A stretch of 64,000 nucleotides of DNA from DAHUXT01 sp036273675 (GCA_036273675.1 DASUHD010000153.1:1-64000), one strand, 5' to 3'; counted from the first letter of the stretch, positions 19,842 through 29,889 are shown. Notes: generated from the letters alone by a model not told the origin. Numbers and translations are program-made.

Positions 19842-19898
19842 CCCGCTAGTTGCGCCGCTTTTCCACCCTTTTCGCCGCTTTTCCGCTCCCGGCCGCCA

Positions 19899-19907
19899 TG
19901 TTATACT
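19899..19907 (+). promoter_or_regulatory. Extended -10 promoter upstream of the cation exchanger gene
   Basis: TGTTATACT has the extended TGn motif followed by TATACT, 45 bases before the GTG start. There is no clear -35. Confidence 0.5.
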
Positions 19908-19951
19908 GGTTTACATCGTGTGTCTGGCGGTGGTAGCTGAGGAGGGTTCGG

Positions 19952-21070
19952 GTGGCGAAGCGGGCAAGCGGCGGCAACATCTCCCAGGCGCTCCGTCTGT
20001 TGTCGCGGCGGCAGATTATTACGATAGGTATCGCTGTCGTGGCTACCGCGCTGGCGGGCATCCTCCATTTCGCGGGGGCCAACTATGTGCTGACGTTTGT
20101 CGTCGCAGGCGTGGCGCTGGCGACATTGGCCGCGCTGGTTGGCGACGCCACTGAGCAGCTGGGCGCGCGGCTTGGTCCCGGCGCAACGGGCGTGCTGCAA
20201 TCCGCCCTGGGTAATCTTCCCGAACTCTTCGTCGGCATCTTCGCCTTGCGCGCCGGACTGCTGGAAGTGGTGCAGAGCGCGTTGATTGGCTCGATTCTGG
20301 GCAACAGTGTGCTGGTGCTGGGTCTGGCCTTCCTGGTAGGCGGCCTGCGTCACGGCGAGCAAAAATTCTCCTCGGACCCGCCACGTATGATGGTCACGCT
20401 CACCTTGCTCGCAGTGGCGGCGCTGGCCATCCCGACGCTGACCTTCCTGCTGCATACGCCCGCCCAGCCCCACAGTGAGGGATTGAGCATCGCCTGCGCC
20501 ATCATTCTGCTGCTGGTCTTCCTCGCCAGTATCCCCATTTCGCTGGCGGGCGGCCCGGCCAGTCTGCCCGGCGAGCCGCCCGAGGCGGTGGAAGTCGCCG
20601 ATGGCCACATCTGGCCGATCTGGCTCACGGTCGCTATCCTCGTCCTTGCGGCGCTAGGCGCGGCGTTTGTCTCCGAATGGTTCATCGCCGCGCTGGAGCC
20701 AACGATAGCGGTCCTCCATCTCTCGCAGGCGTTCACTGGCCTGGTGATCGTCGCGCTGGCGGGCAACGCTGTCGAGCATGTCGTCGGCATTCAGTTGATG
20801 GCGGCGAACAAACCCGACTACGCCATCAGCGTCATCATGAATAGCTCGCTCCAGATCGCCCTCTTCCTGACCCCCGTGCTGGTGCTGCTCAGCCTGGTGC
20901 TCGGCGGCGCGTATCTGACGCTGGTCGTTCCGCCGCTCTTATTAGCGGCGCTGGGGCTTGCCGCGCTACTCGGAACGATCATCATCTATGACGGCAAGTC
21001 CACCTGGCTGGAAGGCCTCGCGCTCATCGGCCTCTATTGCATCATCGCCGTCTCGTTCTGGTGGGGATAA
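19952..21070 (+). CDS. Ca2+/H+ antiporter of the CaCA/CAX family
   Basis: 372 residues with about eleven membrane helices. The two CaCA alpha-repeats are clear: GNLPELFVGIFALRAG followed by SILGNSVLVLG (residues ~87-122), and GNAVEHVVGIQLMAANKP followed by VIMNSSLQIALFL (residues ~268-305). CAX proteins expel calcium in exchange for protons. An acidic stretch is present between the halves (PPEAVEVADGH). It has a GTG start with GAGGAGG upstream. It appears monocistronic. Confidence 0.92.
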   Translation: MAKRASGGNISQALRLLSRRQIITIGIAVVATALAGILHFAGANYVLTFVVAGVALATLAALVGDATEQLGARLGPGATGVLQSALGNLPELFVGIFALRAGLLEVVQSALIGSILGNSVLVLGLAFLVGGLRHGEQKFSSDPPRMMVTLTLLAVAALAIPTLTFLLHTPAQPHSEGLSIACAIILLLVFLASIPISLAGGPASLPGEPPEAVEVADGHIWPIWLTVAILVLAALGAAFVSEWFIAALEPTIAVLHLSQAFTGLVIVALAGNAVEHVVGIQLMAANKPDYAISVIMNSSLQIALFLTPVLVLLSLVLGGAYLTLVVPPLLLAALGLAALLGTIIIYDGKSTWLEGLALIGLYCIIAVSFWWG

Positions 21071-21183
21071 GAGCGTTTAAGCTAAATTCAGGCCTGGATG
21101 GTTAACGAGAGATAAAGATAGATCGTAAAGGCATGGATGCGAAATCTACCCCCTTTGAGAAAGTGTGATAGCGCCCTCCGCGC

Positions 21184-21930
21184 TTACATCTTGTCCACTT
21201 CACGCTCGGCGGCGTCGAGCATCTTCTGCTCATCTTTCGCGTTGAGCGAACGGCGATAGTAGCCCACCATCCAGACCATCATGATGAGGAACGCGACAAA
21301 CCCCAGCAGCAGCGATTGCCAGACACCAAGCGCCGCGATCCGCGTATCAGCGGGGAAGTTGGCGCGCAGCAGCTCATCGCTCATGAAGACGCAGCCCGCG
21401 AAGCAGAGCGCGCCGATAAATCCGACCATGTGACAGACGATGAATGTCGCGCTACCCGCGCGCTCGCCCGCCGGTATGCCACTCAGCCGCCAGCGGAAGG
21501 CGTGCTGGACCGTCGGCATCTGCTCCTGAAACTCGCGGATGTAGAACTCTTTGATCACACTCATCGTAATCAGGCTTTGCCGGAATGCCTGGCGCAGCCG
21601 GATGAGCAGCACAAAGAACGCGATGCCCGCAATACCTGCCGCGAAGAGCACGACAGCGGCAATCGGCTGGATAAAGCTGCTCTTTGCCCCGCCCAGTGGA
21701 TAGATCGCGCCAAACGCCGAGCCAAGGATGCCGACCACCAGCAGATACATATTGAACATGCGAGCGCGGTCCTCCATTGCCTGATAGGCGGTGGTCGAGG
21801 CGTAGTTGAACTCCTCCAGCAGCATGTTCTCGATCTTCAGTCCGCTATCGTTCCCGCCGCTACTTTTCGCCTCATGCTCACGAAACGGCGCGCTCCGCTG
21901 CACTGGCGGATTGGTCGGATCCATCGGCAT
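21184..21930 (-). CDS. Four-helix membrane protein, paralogue of the Nudix-fusion membrane domain
   Basis: 248 residues. After a hydrophilic N terminus comes MLLEEFNYASTTAYQAMEDRARMFNMYL, then two membrane helices (residues ~58-105), a cytoplasmic segment (IRLRQAFRQSLITMSVIKEFYIREFQEQMPTVQHAFRWRL), and two more helices (residues ~165-230). The C terminus is charged. The same order and many identical residues occur in the C-terminal half of the gene just upstream, so this is a tandem duplicate without the Nudix part. AAGGAG precedes the ATG. I do not recognise the family; the short helix-2TM layout recalls nucleotide-linked membrane effectors, but this is weak. Confidence 0.82.
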   Translation of the reverse strand: MPMDPTNPPVQRSAPFREHEAKSSGGNDSGLKIENMLLEEFNYASTTAYQAMEDRARMFNMYLLVVGILGSAFGAIYPLGGAKSSFIQPIAAVVLFAAGIAGIAFFVLLIRLRQAFRQSLITMSVIKEFYIREFQEQMPTVQHAFRWRLSGIPAGERAGSATFIVCHMVGFIGALCFAGCVFMSDELLRANFPADTRIAALGVWQSLLLGFVAFLIMMVWMVGYYRRSLNAKDEQKMLDAAEREVDKM

Positions 21931-21968
21931 CGCGCATTCTCCTTATCGACTGTCGCCAGTCAGAAACG

Positions 21969-23303
21969 TCAGGCCGGGAGGCCTAGCTCAGCCGCCTTCT
22001 CGCTCGCCTGTTTCGCAGCCGCTTTGGCGCCGGTCTTTCGCAGCATCCCCTCATACGCGATAAGCTGAAGCAGCCAGGCCAGTCCGAAGACCGCCCCGCC
22101 GATAAGGTAGATCAGTGGATTCGTGGAGAGATGCAACAGCATGGTGTTCGCGTCGTTGGTCGCCAGTTCGGCAATCACGAAAGCGGCAAGGCCAAGCGCG
22201 AAGCTATCGATGAAGGTAATGGCGAAGCAGACCAGGAAGGTCAGGCTGCCAAAGCGCCGCCCCGACGGCATAGACGCGGTGCGCCAGCGAAAAATCTGAT
22301 CGACGGACGGAACTTTCCCCTTGAACTCCTTGATGTAATGCTCTTTGATGACGTTCATCGTGAGCAGACTATCGTCGAAAGCCTGGCGGATACGCACAAT
22401 CTTGAAGAAGAAGATGACGCCAATAAACCCTGCCAGGATGAGGAGCGCCAGGGCAAGCGCCTGCGACTGCTCGACATGACTACCAAACCCGTAGAGCGCG
22501 CCCAGCCCACTCGCCAGCACACCCGTAATGCCGAGGTAGAAGTTAAACATGCGCCCGCGATCCTCCAGCGCCTGATAGGCCGTCGCGCTGGCGTAGTTGA
22601 ATTCGGCGAGCATCATGCTTTCGAGCCGCAGCGTCTGATCGGTATTGGCCGCCGGATCGCTTTGGCCCGCGGCGGGCGACTGCATCGGTTCGGGGCTGAT
22701 GGGTGAAAAGGGCATTGCGGCTCCTCCGGTGGTATCGGTCGATTGCGCCAGCGCATCCCGCGCCAGCAACAATCCAAGCACGGTCTTGCTATCGTCAATC
22801 TCGCCAGACTGGCAGCGCGCCAGCGCATCGGCCAGTGGCGTCCAGGCGACGCCACTAATCTCCGTGGGGTCTTGCGGACCAGCCTGGCCCGGCACGGGCT
22901 GAAGGTCGGTTGCGAGATAGAGCGTGATAGTCTCGTTCGTGAACCCAGGCGATGTATGCGTCCGCACCAGCAGACGCAGCGTCCCAGCCTCGTAACCAGT
23001 CTCCTCGCGCAGTTCGCGGTGCGCGGTCTGCTCGGGCTGACCAACCTCGGCGGGATTCACCAGCCCCGCAGGGATCTCCCAGGTGCGGCGGTTGATCGCC
23101 GGGCGCTCCTGCCGCACCAGCGCCACCAGCGGCGCGTTCGCTCGCGCGGGATCATCGCGCAGCGCCACAATCGCCACGGCGCCGGGATGCTCGACCACGT
23201 CGAACGCTGTGCGGCCACCGCTGGGCGCGGGAAGCGTCCGTCGCAAGACCCGTATCAACGAGCCGCGATAGACCTCTTCGTCGGAGTATTGGTCTGGCTG
23301 CAT
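21969..23303 (-). CDS. Nudix hydrolase fused to four-helix membrane domain
   Basis: 444 residues from ATG 23303, which has GGAGAGG upstream. Residues ~1-175 are an ADP-ribose pyrophosphatase-type Nudix hydrolase. The Nudix box reads through EQTAHRELREETGY with the preceding GLVNPAEVG, and SPGFTNETITLYLA is typical of NudF. Residues ~205-444 carry MMLAEFNYASATAYQALEDR plus four membrane helices, shared with the neighbouring gene. Nudix proteins of this group cleave ADP-ribose or similar nucleotides. Tethering to a four-helix membrane module is not usual. The two genes are 38 bases apart and probably co-transcribed. Confidence 0.9.
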   Translation of the reverse strand: MQPDQYSDEEVYRGSLIRVLRRTLPAPSGGRTAFDVVEHPGAVAIVALRDDPARANAPLVALVRQERPAINRRTWEIPAGLVNPAEVGQPEQTAHRELREETGYEAGTLRLLVRTHTSPGFTNETITLYLATDLQPVPGQAGPQDPTEISGVAWTPLADALARCQSGEIDDSKTVLGLLLARDALAQSTDTTGGAAMPFSPISPEPMQSPAAGQSDPAANTDQTLRLESMMLAEFNYASATAYQALEDRGRMFNFYLGITGVLASGLGALYGFGSHVEQSQALALALLILAGFIGVIFFFKIVRIRQAFDDSLLTMNVIKEHYIKEFKGKVPSVDQIFRWRTASMPSGRRFGSLTFLVCFAITFIDSFALGLAAFVIAELATNDANTMLLHLSTNPLIYLIGGAVFGLAWLLQLIAYEGMLRKTGAKAAAKQASEKAAELGLPA

Positions 23304-23504
23304 GGCATGCCCTCTCCATCGGCAGCGGTGTGTCCGCCGGGTGGTCCGCTTGTTGTTATAGCCGAGGGGCAGCATAGCATGTTTAGCCGCCCGCGTGAAG
23401 CCCCTGGCGCGTGGGTGATTAAATGTGGAGGTCTACGGCGCCCTGGCAAACGGCATCGAGAGCGCTGGAGAGACAGGTAAGATTTGACGCGATATCAGGG
23501 GCAT

Positions 23505-25838
23505 ATGACAGAGACCACCACTTCGACGACAGCTACCAATCGGCCGCTGCCATCCAATGATAGGGCGGCGCGGGCGGTCGCCTGGCTCGCCCGGATTCCA
23601 TGGGTGCGCTACCCGGAGTTCTGGGTCATCGTGCTGGTTGCGGCGTTGCTGCGGCTGTGGCTGCTGGACCACTCGCAGTGGCTCGACGACCAGGCGCAAC
23701 TGCTGACGCTCGCCCGCGACGCCTGGCTGCATGGCGCGCTGCCCATCACCGGCATTCGCTCCTCGATTGGCACACTCAACCCGCCGCTCAGCGTCTATAT
23801 TCTCATGCCGTTCTTCCTCTTCACTAAAAGCCCGCTGCCCGCACTGATCGGGCTGGCGCTCTGGAATATCTTCGGCGTCGCACTCTGTTATATCTTCGCG
23901 CTGCGTTACTTCTCGCGCAGAGCCGCGTTCTGCTCGGCGCTCGTCTTTGCCTGCTGCGGCGCGGCCATCAACTATAGCCGCTTCATCTGGCAACAGAACT
24001 ACCTGCCGCCGCTGCTGCTGCTCTGGGCGTTCACGCTCTATGCCGGGGTCGTGCGCGGGCGGCGTAACTGGCTGGCGCTCCATCTGCTGCTACTGGCCAT
24101 GATTATCTCGCTGCACCCTACCGGGCTGACGCTGCTGGCCGTCACCGTCGTTGCGCTGCTCATCGCGCCACACTGGCCGACCCGCCGCGACGCGCTGCTC
24201 GGCATTGGGCTGGTCGTCGTGCTGCTCCTGCCCACTATCCTCTGGGAGCTGACGAGCGGCTTCTCCGATGCGCAACTCCTGCGCCAGTTCTCTCAGCAGC
24301 CACCTGTCATTGACGTCGATGTCTTTCACGCCATCTACCATCTACTCGGCGCGCCCGCTTATCCCGGCCCGGGAACCAACACACCCTATCCTGCCATCCT
24401 CGATACCGCCCTCTACGCCCACATCGGTGGCCTCAACGTGGTCATTCAGAATCTGGCGATGGCGCTCTATATCGTCTGCTACCTGGTGCTGACGGTGCTG
24501 ACGCTGGCCCCGCTGCGCCGGGTGCGCGTCGGTACCACGTCGGCGGCGACGGGCTGGCGGCGCGTGTGGGGATGGCTGCTAGCGCTGCGGGCGGCGCTCC
24601 AGGCGGATGCGCGCTGGCGCTCGTATCTGCTGCTCTGGGTCTGGCTGACCATTCCGCCCCTGACGATGCTACGCCACGGCAAGACGGTCCAGCCGCACTA
24701 CCTGTTCATCCTCTATCCCGCCTTCTTCCTCTCGGTCGGCGTCGCGGTGGACGCCATGATCCGCGTGGGGCCGCGCGTGCTCTCCGCGCTCCGTATCCAT
24801 CCGCGCCAGACACAAGCACAACTACAGCGGATCATCGTTGGAGGGGCGCTGGCGGTCGTCTTGCTTGTGGCGCTGGGGCAGGGCGCGCAGTCCGCCCTCT
24901 TTATCGCGGCGCTCGGCGGCAATCAGGTGAGCACGGTCAACTTTGGCTATCCACTCAACCAGCTTCTCGCGGCAGATGGCGCGCTTGCAACCATCCAGCG
25001 CGCGCAACATGCGAACGGCATCATCGTCAGTATGCCCTCGCGCTACACCGCCTCGGCGCTGGACTCGACGCTCATCCGCGAGGAGGCCGACCGCACCGGC
25101 GTCACGGGCGACTGCCTCGCGCTACCCAGCGCACAGGCTGGGTCGACGCTGGTCGTCTCGACCCGGGCGGCCAGCCTACAGGCGCGGCTGCTGGCGACGC
25201 TGCCCAACGCCACGCGCGTCCAGGACATCGCCATGCCAGGGGATGAGCCGCTAGCCATCTATCGCCTGAGCGGGCCACCGCCGCTGCTGCCGGATGAGCG
25301 CGCCCTGCCCTCCATCACCTGGCAAAGCGGAGATGGAAGCGCGCTGCGGCTGGTGGCTGGCGCGCGCATAGCGCCTGGCGTCATTCAGCTGCGGTGGGTC
25401 GTCGAACAGTGGACGATACCTCATGATGTGAATAGCGCTGACATGAGCGCCACGCCATGGTTTGAGTTACAGGTGCGGCCGCAGGCAGCCGCACAAGGCG
25501 GACGAGGCAGCGCGCCAACGAGCGCTCCAGTGGCGCGGGCGACCTGCCAGCCGACACATTTGCAGCCGGGCGAAACGCTCTTCACCTGGATCTCGACCGC
25601 CTGGAGCGCTAATGGCACGAGCCTCACCGCCGTTGCGCCGCCATTGCCGACCACGCCGCTCGCGCTGTCAGTGCTACACGGCACACAAGCGCTCTGGCAG
25701 AAACAGATTGGGCCGCTACGAGCGCTTTCGGCAGCGCCTAGCGGCATACCGCTTGCGCCGATGTTAGTCACGAGCACGACAGGCGCGAACGGTAGCTATC
25801 CACTGCCAATCTCTCTCACCGGGAGCGACGCGCCGTGA
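23505..25838 (+). CDS. Large ArnT-like membrane glycosyltransferase
   Basis: 777 residues from ATG 23505 (AGGGG upstream). The N-terminal ~480 residues are polytopic with GT-C features: the first outer loop LDHSQWLDDQAQLLTLARDAWLHG has the paired acidic residues after helix 1, then LNPPLSVYILMPFF. The C-terminal ~300 residues are a soluble outward-facing domain ending in a beta-rich Pro/Ala/Thr-containing region. It resembles PMT/ArnT enzymes that use lipid-linked sugars; donor and acceptor are unknown. Its stop overlaps the next start by four bases, and a longer paralogue follows at 27328. Confidence 0.82.
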   Translation: MTETTTSTTATNRPLPSNDRAARAVAWLARIPWVRYPEFWVIVLVAALLRLWLLDHSQWLDDQAQLLTLARDAWLHGALPITGIRSSIGTLNPPLSVYILMPFFLFTKSPLPALIGLALWNIFGVALCYIFALRYFSRRAAFCSALVFACCGAAINYSRFIWQQNYLPPLLLLWAFTLYAGVVRGRRNWLALHLLLLAMIISLHPTGLTLLAVTVVALLIAPHWPTRRDALLGIGLVVVLLLPTILWELTSGFSDAQLLRQFSQQPPVIDVDVFHAIYHLLGAPAYPGPGTNTPYPAILDTALYAHIGGLNVVIQNLAMALYIVCYLVLTVLTLAPLRRVRVGTTSAATGWRRVWGWLLALRAALQADARWRSYLLLWVWLTIPPLTMLRHGKTVQPHYLFILYPAFFLSVGVAVDAMIRVGPRVLSALRIHPRQTQAQLQRIIVGGALAVVLLVALGQGAQSALFIAALGGNQVSTVNFGYPLNQLLAADGALATIQRAQHANGIIVSMPSRYTASALDSTLIREEADRTGVTGDCLALPSAQAGSTLVVSTRAASLQARLLATLPNATRVQDIAMPGDEPLAIYRLSGPPPLLPDERALPSITWQSGDGSALRLVAGARIAPGVIQLRWVVEQWTIPHDVNSADMSATPWFELQVRPQAAAQGGRGSAPTSAPVARATCQPTHLQPGETLFTWISTAWSANGTSLTAVAPPLPTTPLALSVLHGTQALWQKQIGPLRALSAAPSGIPLAPMLVTSTTGANGSYPLPISLTGSDAP

Positions 25839-27280
25839 GCACCAGAGAGTCTGAGGAAGAGCCAGCTCCAGCGGCTAGTGAACGTACTGATACCGCCACA
25901 TCAGCGGATGCTCCGTCGCAGTCTGCGCCCACCGCGCCGCGCTACCGCAAGCCCTGGCTCGATGCGCTGTTGCTCCTGATCGCGCTGACTGAGGTGCTGA
26001 CGCTCTTCTCACATAACCTGCGCGGCGATGGCGGGCCACGGTTCGCCGCGCTCTCGCAGCTGCTCGAAGGACACGGCATCCCCACCATCAAATACTCGCT
26101 GATTGGCCCGCTCTTTTCCGCGCCGCTCTGGCTGCTGGGCAAGGCCACATCCTCTCCGCAAACGCTGGTGGAGGTCTACAACTGGCTCGTCTTCGCGATT
26201 GGCCTGCTGGCGCTCTACCTGCTCTTGCGCACTGCCATGAACCGCCGGGTGTTGCGGACGTTTCTGCTGCTGCTCGTGGCCGCCTCGATGTTTCCCACGC
26301 ACACGCTCTCGTTCTATGCCGAGACGTTCACGGCGGTCGCCGTTGCTATCGGCTCGGTGCTGGCGGTCTTCGGCAAACGGCTTGCCGCCTTTGGCGGCTG
26401 GGCGCTGGCCGTGCTCGGGGTGGCCAATGCCCCCGCGAGCATCCTGGGCTTCGCAAGCATGACGGCGCTTTATGCGCTGCGCCGACGGCGGTTACGCTAC
26501 CTGGCAGCAGTTGTGGCTGCCATCGCGCTGATTCTCGCGGAAGCATGGCTGCGGCGCGGCAACCCGTTCGCCAACGGCTACGCGGACGACTCCGGCTTCC
26601 ATACCATCATGCCCTACTCCGGCGGTCCCGGCTTCAACTATCCCATCCTCTTCGGCATCCTCGCGATTCTGCTCTCCTTCGGCAAAGGGCTGCTCTTCTT
26701 CACGCCCGGACTCTTCCTGCCCGCGCGGCGCTATTTGCTGGCGCAGGCGCAGGGCGCGGAGAACGGGGCGAAGCTCTACACGCTCTATCTGCTCTGGCTG
26801 GCGTTCGTCGGCGGCATGGTCATCGTGTATGCGCACTGGTGGGCGTGGTATGGCGGCTGGTTCTGGGGGCCGCGCTTCTTCCTCTTCGCGTCGATTCCAG
26901 CCGCGCTGGTCCTCGCCGTCCGGCTGCATGCCCGCGACGCCGGGCTGGGCGCGAATCTGCTGACGCTCGCCGCGCTGGCGCTCTCGTTCTGGGTAGGTAT
27001 CAACGGCGTCGTCTTCGAGCAACAGGGACTATCGGCGTGTACGGCGCACAACTATGCCCAGGAGTTTCTCTGCCAGTTCACCCCGGAATTCAGCGCGCTC
27101 TGGCATCCTTTCGTCGTCTTTGAGCCTCTTTCCCCTGGCGCTATACTATACACTGCCACCAGCAGCGCTATCTTTCTCTATCTCGCGCTACCGCTGCTAC
27201 TACGCATGACCCGCCAGATCGCTGACTGGCTTCGTGGCACAGCGGCGGTTTACCTGCGCCGGGAGTCCTGGCGCTTGTGA
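25835..27280 (+). CDS. Polytopic membrane protein, probable glycosyltransferase-like partner
   Basis: 481 residues, GTG start overlapping the upstream stop by four bases, so translationally coupled. A hydrophilic ~45-residue N terminus is followed by about ten membrane helices. The first outer loop (SHNLRGDGGPRFAALSQLLEGHGIPTIKYSLIGP) resembles the acidic first loop of GT-C enzymes, and WAWYGGWFWGPRFFLF near residue 340 is typical of the PMT-like group in Chloroflexota. No biochemical role can be given. It lies between two larger ArnT-like paralogues. Confidence 0.78.
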   Translation: MSTRESEEEPAPAASERTDTATSADAPSQSAPTAPRYRKPWLDALLLLIALTEVLTLFSHNLRGDGGPRFAALSQLLEGHGIPTIKYSLIGPLFSAPLWLLGKATSSPQTLVEVYNWLVFAIGLLALYLLLRTAMNRRVLRTFLLLLVAASMFPTHTLSFYAETFTAVAVAIGSVLAVFGKRLAAFGGWALAVLGVANAPASILGFASMTALYALRRRRLRYLAAVVAAIALILAEAWLRRGNPFANGYADDSGFHTIMPYSGGPGFNYPILFGILAILLSFGKGLLFFTPGLFLPARRYLLAQAQGAENGAKLYTLYLLWLAFVGGMVIVYAHWWAWYGGWFWGPRFFLFASIPAALVLAVRLHARDAGLGANLLTLAALALSFWVGINGVVFEQQGLSACTAHNYAQEFLCQFTPEFSALWHPFVVFEPLSPGAILYTATSSAIFLYLALPLLLRMTRQIADWLRGTAAVYLRRESWRL

Positions 27281-27327
27281 GCCGAGCCTGTGTGACCGTG
27301 GGAAACTGTGGGGAGACGACCGATTAG

Positions 27328-29889
27328 ATGGAATCGAATGAGGATATCGCCGCGCCAGATACAGAAGATGTAGAGACCATCGAGATGCCCGTGGCAGCGC
27401 CCACGATAGCTCTGGAGCAACCCGCCGCGCCTTCGGATGAAATGGTCGATGCGGAGGCGATTACGGACGCCGAGACGACGATCCTCGACAGCGTGGGAGC
27501 GGCCGATACGTCCGATACGTCCGATATATCCAGCGAGGACACGATCCAGTTCGCCGCCCAAAAGCCCAACGTCGCGCGCGTTGCGCCCGTTGATGATGAC
27601 GTATCTCTGGCCGACACGATGGTGGAGACGCCGGCCGTACTCATGCCGGTCGTGCGGGCCGTGCAGGGTCCGCCGCCATCGAGCGCAGAGACCTCCACAC
27701 GCCCGCAGACAATCCGTAGCCGTATCGCCCAGATTCCCTGGCTGCGCTATCCCGAATTCTGGCTGGTGGTGGCGCTGGCGGCGTTCCTGCGCCTCTGGGG
27801 TATCGACCTGACGGAAGTCCTGAGCAATCAGGTCCAGCAGTTGCTACTGGCGCGCGGCGCATGGCTGCATGGCGCGCTGCCCGCCACCGGCGTCGCGACA
27901 TCCGTCGGCGCTCTGAGTCCGCCGCTGACTGTCTACGCGGCAGCGCCGTTCATGGTGTTCGGCAAAGACCCACTGCTCGCAACAATCGCGATTGCACTCT
28001 GGAACCTACTCGGCGTCATCATCTGCTACATCTTCGCCAACCGCTACTTTGGCCGCGTCGTCGCCGCGAGTGGCGCGCTGCTCTTCGCCACGTCGGGCAT
28101 GGCTGTCTACTACAGCCGCTCGGTCTGGGCGCCAAACTATCTGCCGCCCGTCCTTATCCTGTGCATGCTCATGCTCTTCCTCGGCTGTATCAGTGGTCGG
28201 CGTGGCTGGTTCGCACCCCACGTCGCGCTGCTCATCATGGCGATTCAAATTCTCCCAGCCGCGGCGCTGCTGATTCCTGTCTCAGTGCTGGGCTTCCTGC
28301 TCGCCCCGCGCAAGGCGTGGCCGTCGCGGCGCGAGTGGGCGCTAACTATCGGCCTTGTTGCGCTGCTCCTCGCGCCAACGCTGCTCTGGGAGTCGCTGAC
28401 CTCATTCCACGATATTCGCGTCATTGGGGACAATCTCTTCAACAACGGCGGCGCCTTCAATCTCGACGCGTTCCGCCTGCTTGCGGCAATGCTCGGCGCG
28501 CCGAATCCCGGGGAACTTGGGGCGAATAGCCTCTATGCGCAGACCGGCTCCTGGGCGGGCATCGTCAACGCCGCAGTGATCGTCTGTTTTGTCGCGGGAT
28601 TCGCGGTGCTGACGGTGCGCCTGGGACGGGTCGGACTCTACGTCTGGCGCGAAGGCATCGCCTCCGCGACCGACCGGCAATCGCGGGTGCGCAGTGGGTC
28701 AGTCGCCATCTGGCATGGATTGCGCGCCGAGCCTGTCTGGCGGGCGCATTTGCTGCTCTGGCTCTGGATCGTCCTCCCGCTTCTGCTGCTCCTGTGGCAC
28801 ACGAGCGCGCTCGCCAGATACGATCTGCTCGTCCTCTACCCAGCCGCCTTCATCGTGGGCGGGTTCGCCTTTCAGGCTGCTTTCCGCGCGGCTGAGAAGT
28901 GGGTTCCACGGGCGGCGGTCGCGCGCCAGGTCGCCCCAGCCATCATCCTTACGGCACTCACCGTGCTGGTGCTCGCGCAAGCCTTCCAGTCCGCGCTCTA
29001 CCCGGCGGCGCTTGCCAGCGGCTCGTATAACGCCTTCGCCAGCGCGGCCAGCGATCCCGGACGCGGCTACCCACTGGCCGAACTGAAGCAACTGGATACC
29101 GCCCTTGGCGCGCTCCAGGCCGAGCAGCACGCGCGCAGCATCTTCGTCAGCCTGCCTACCACCGATCTGTATCGCGATCCCATCGAATACATGACACTCG
29201 CCGAGCACCCCGACCGCGTCGGCTTCACGGCGAGTTGTCTCGTGTTGCCCACACCAGATGAGGGGCCAGCGCTGATGGTGGCCACACAGCCCGCCGGGCC
29301 AGCGAACAGCCTGTTGAGCAGCCTGCCGATGTTGAAGCCCGTGGCCAACCTGGCGATGGCGGGCAGCGCCGCTATCGCGGTCTATCAGCTATCGGGCAAG
29401 TTGCCGCCATTGATCGGCGAACAGGCGATGTCGCCAATCACGTTCGCCGATGCGGCGGGCAATGGGCTGCGTCTGGACGCGATGGCGATGCAGCCGGACG
29501 GGCAGATACGCCTGCGCTGGACGGTGCTCGGCTCGGCGGCGACCAGCCAGGGCGCGCCGTGGTATCGCATCGCGCCTTCGGTGCGCTTGGCCAGCGGCAA
29601 CGCCACAGCATTGCCCGCCACCGATTGCCAGCCAACCCGTTGGCGCGCGGGCGAAACAGTCTTTACCTGGATATCCGGGAAGGGTGCGGCCATGGCGCAG
29701 ACGCTCTTGCTTCAGGTGAGCGGCGGCGCGCGGACGGATGGTTATACGTTGCGGTCAGCCGGTCCGCTCCAGTTGCTGGCTAGCCAAACTGACAGCGCGC
29801 CCCTCACGCCGCTGCGCCCATCGCCTGGCACAACCGGCACAGTGGGAGCCGATGGATCAGTCGCCATTCCGCTCTCGGCAACACCATAG
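27328..29889 (+). CDS. Large ArnT-like membrane glycosyltransferase, second paralogue
   Basis: 853 residues. It is colinear with the 777-residue protein two genes upstream: IPWLRYPEFWLVVALAAFLRLWG, then LLLARGAWLHGALPATGVATSVG and LSPPLTVYAAAPF. It has an added ~125-residue acidic, Ala/Thr/Asp-rich N terminus (EDIAAPDTEDVETIEM...). The C-terminal third is a soluble outward domain of the same type (CQPTRWRAGETVFTWIS parallels CQPTHLQPGETLFTWIS). It probably arose by duplication and acts on a surface glycan or glycoprotein. It is 47 bases after the middle gene. Confidence 0.82.
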   Translation: MESNEDIAAPDTEDVETIEMPVAAPTIALEQPAAPSDEMVDAEAITDAETTILDSVGAADTSDTSDISSEDTIQFAAQKPNVARVAPVDDDVSLADTMVETPAVLMPVVRAVQGPPPSSAETSTRPQTIRSRIAQIPWLRYPEFWLVVALAAFLRLWGIDLTEVLSNQVQQLLLARGAWLHGALPATGVATSVGALSPPLTVYAAAPFMVFGKDPLLATIAIALWNLLGVIICYIFANRYFGRVVAASGALLFATSGMAVYYSRSVWAPNYLPPVLILCMLMLFLGCISGRRGWFAPHVALLIMAIQILPAAALLIPVSVLGFLLAPRKAWPSRREWALTIGLVALLLAPTLLWESLTSFHDIRVIGDNLFNNGGAFNLDAFRLLAAMLGAPNPGELGANSLYAQTGSWAGIVNAAVIVCFVAGFAVLTVRLGRVGLYVWREGIASATDRQSRVRSGSVAIWHGLRAEPVWRAHLLLWLWIVLPLLLLLWHTSALARYDLLVLYPAAFIVGGFAFQAAFRAAEKWVPRAAVARQVAPAIILTALTVLVLAQAFQSALYPAALASGSYNAFASAASDPGRGYPLAELKQLDTALGALQAEQHARSIFVSLPTTDLYRDPIEYMTLAEHPDRVGFTASCLVLPTPDEGPALMVATQPAGPANSLLSSLPMLKPVANLAMAGSAAIAVYQLSGKLPPLIGEQAMSPITFADAAGNGLRLDAMAMQPDGQIRLRWTVLGSAATSQGAPWYRIAPSVRLASGNATALPATDCQPTRWRAGETVFTWISGKGAAMAQTLLLQVSGGARTDGYTLRSAGPLQLLASQTDSAPLTPLRPSPGTTGTVGADGSVAIPLSATP

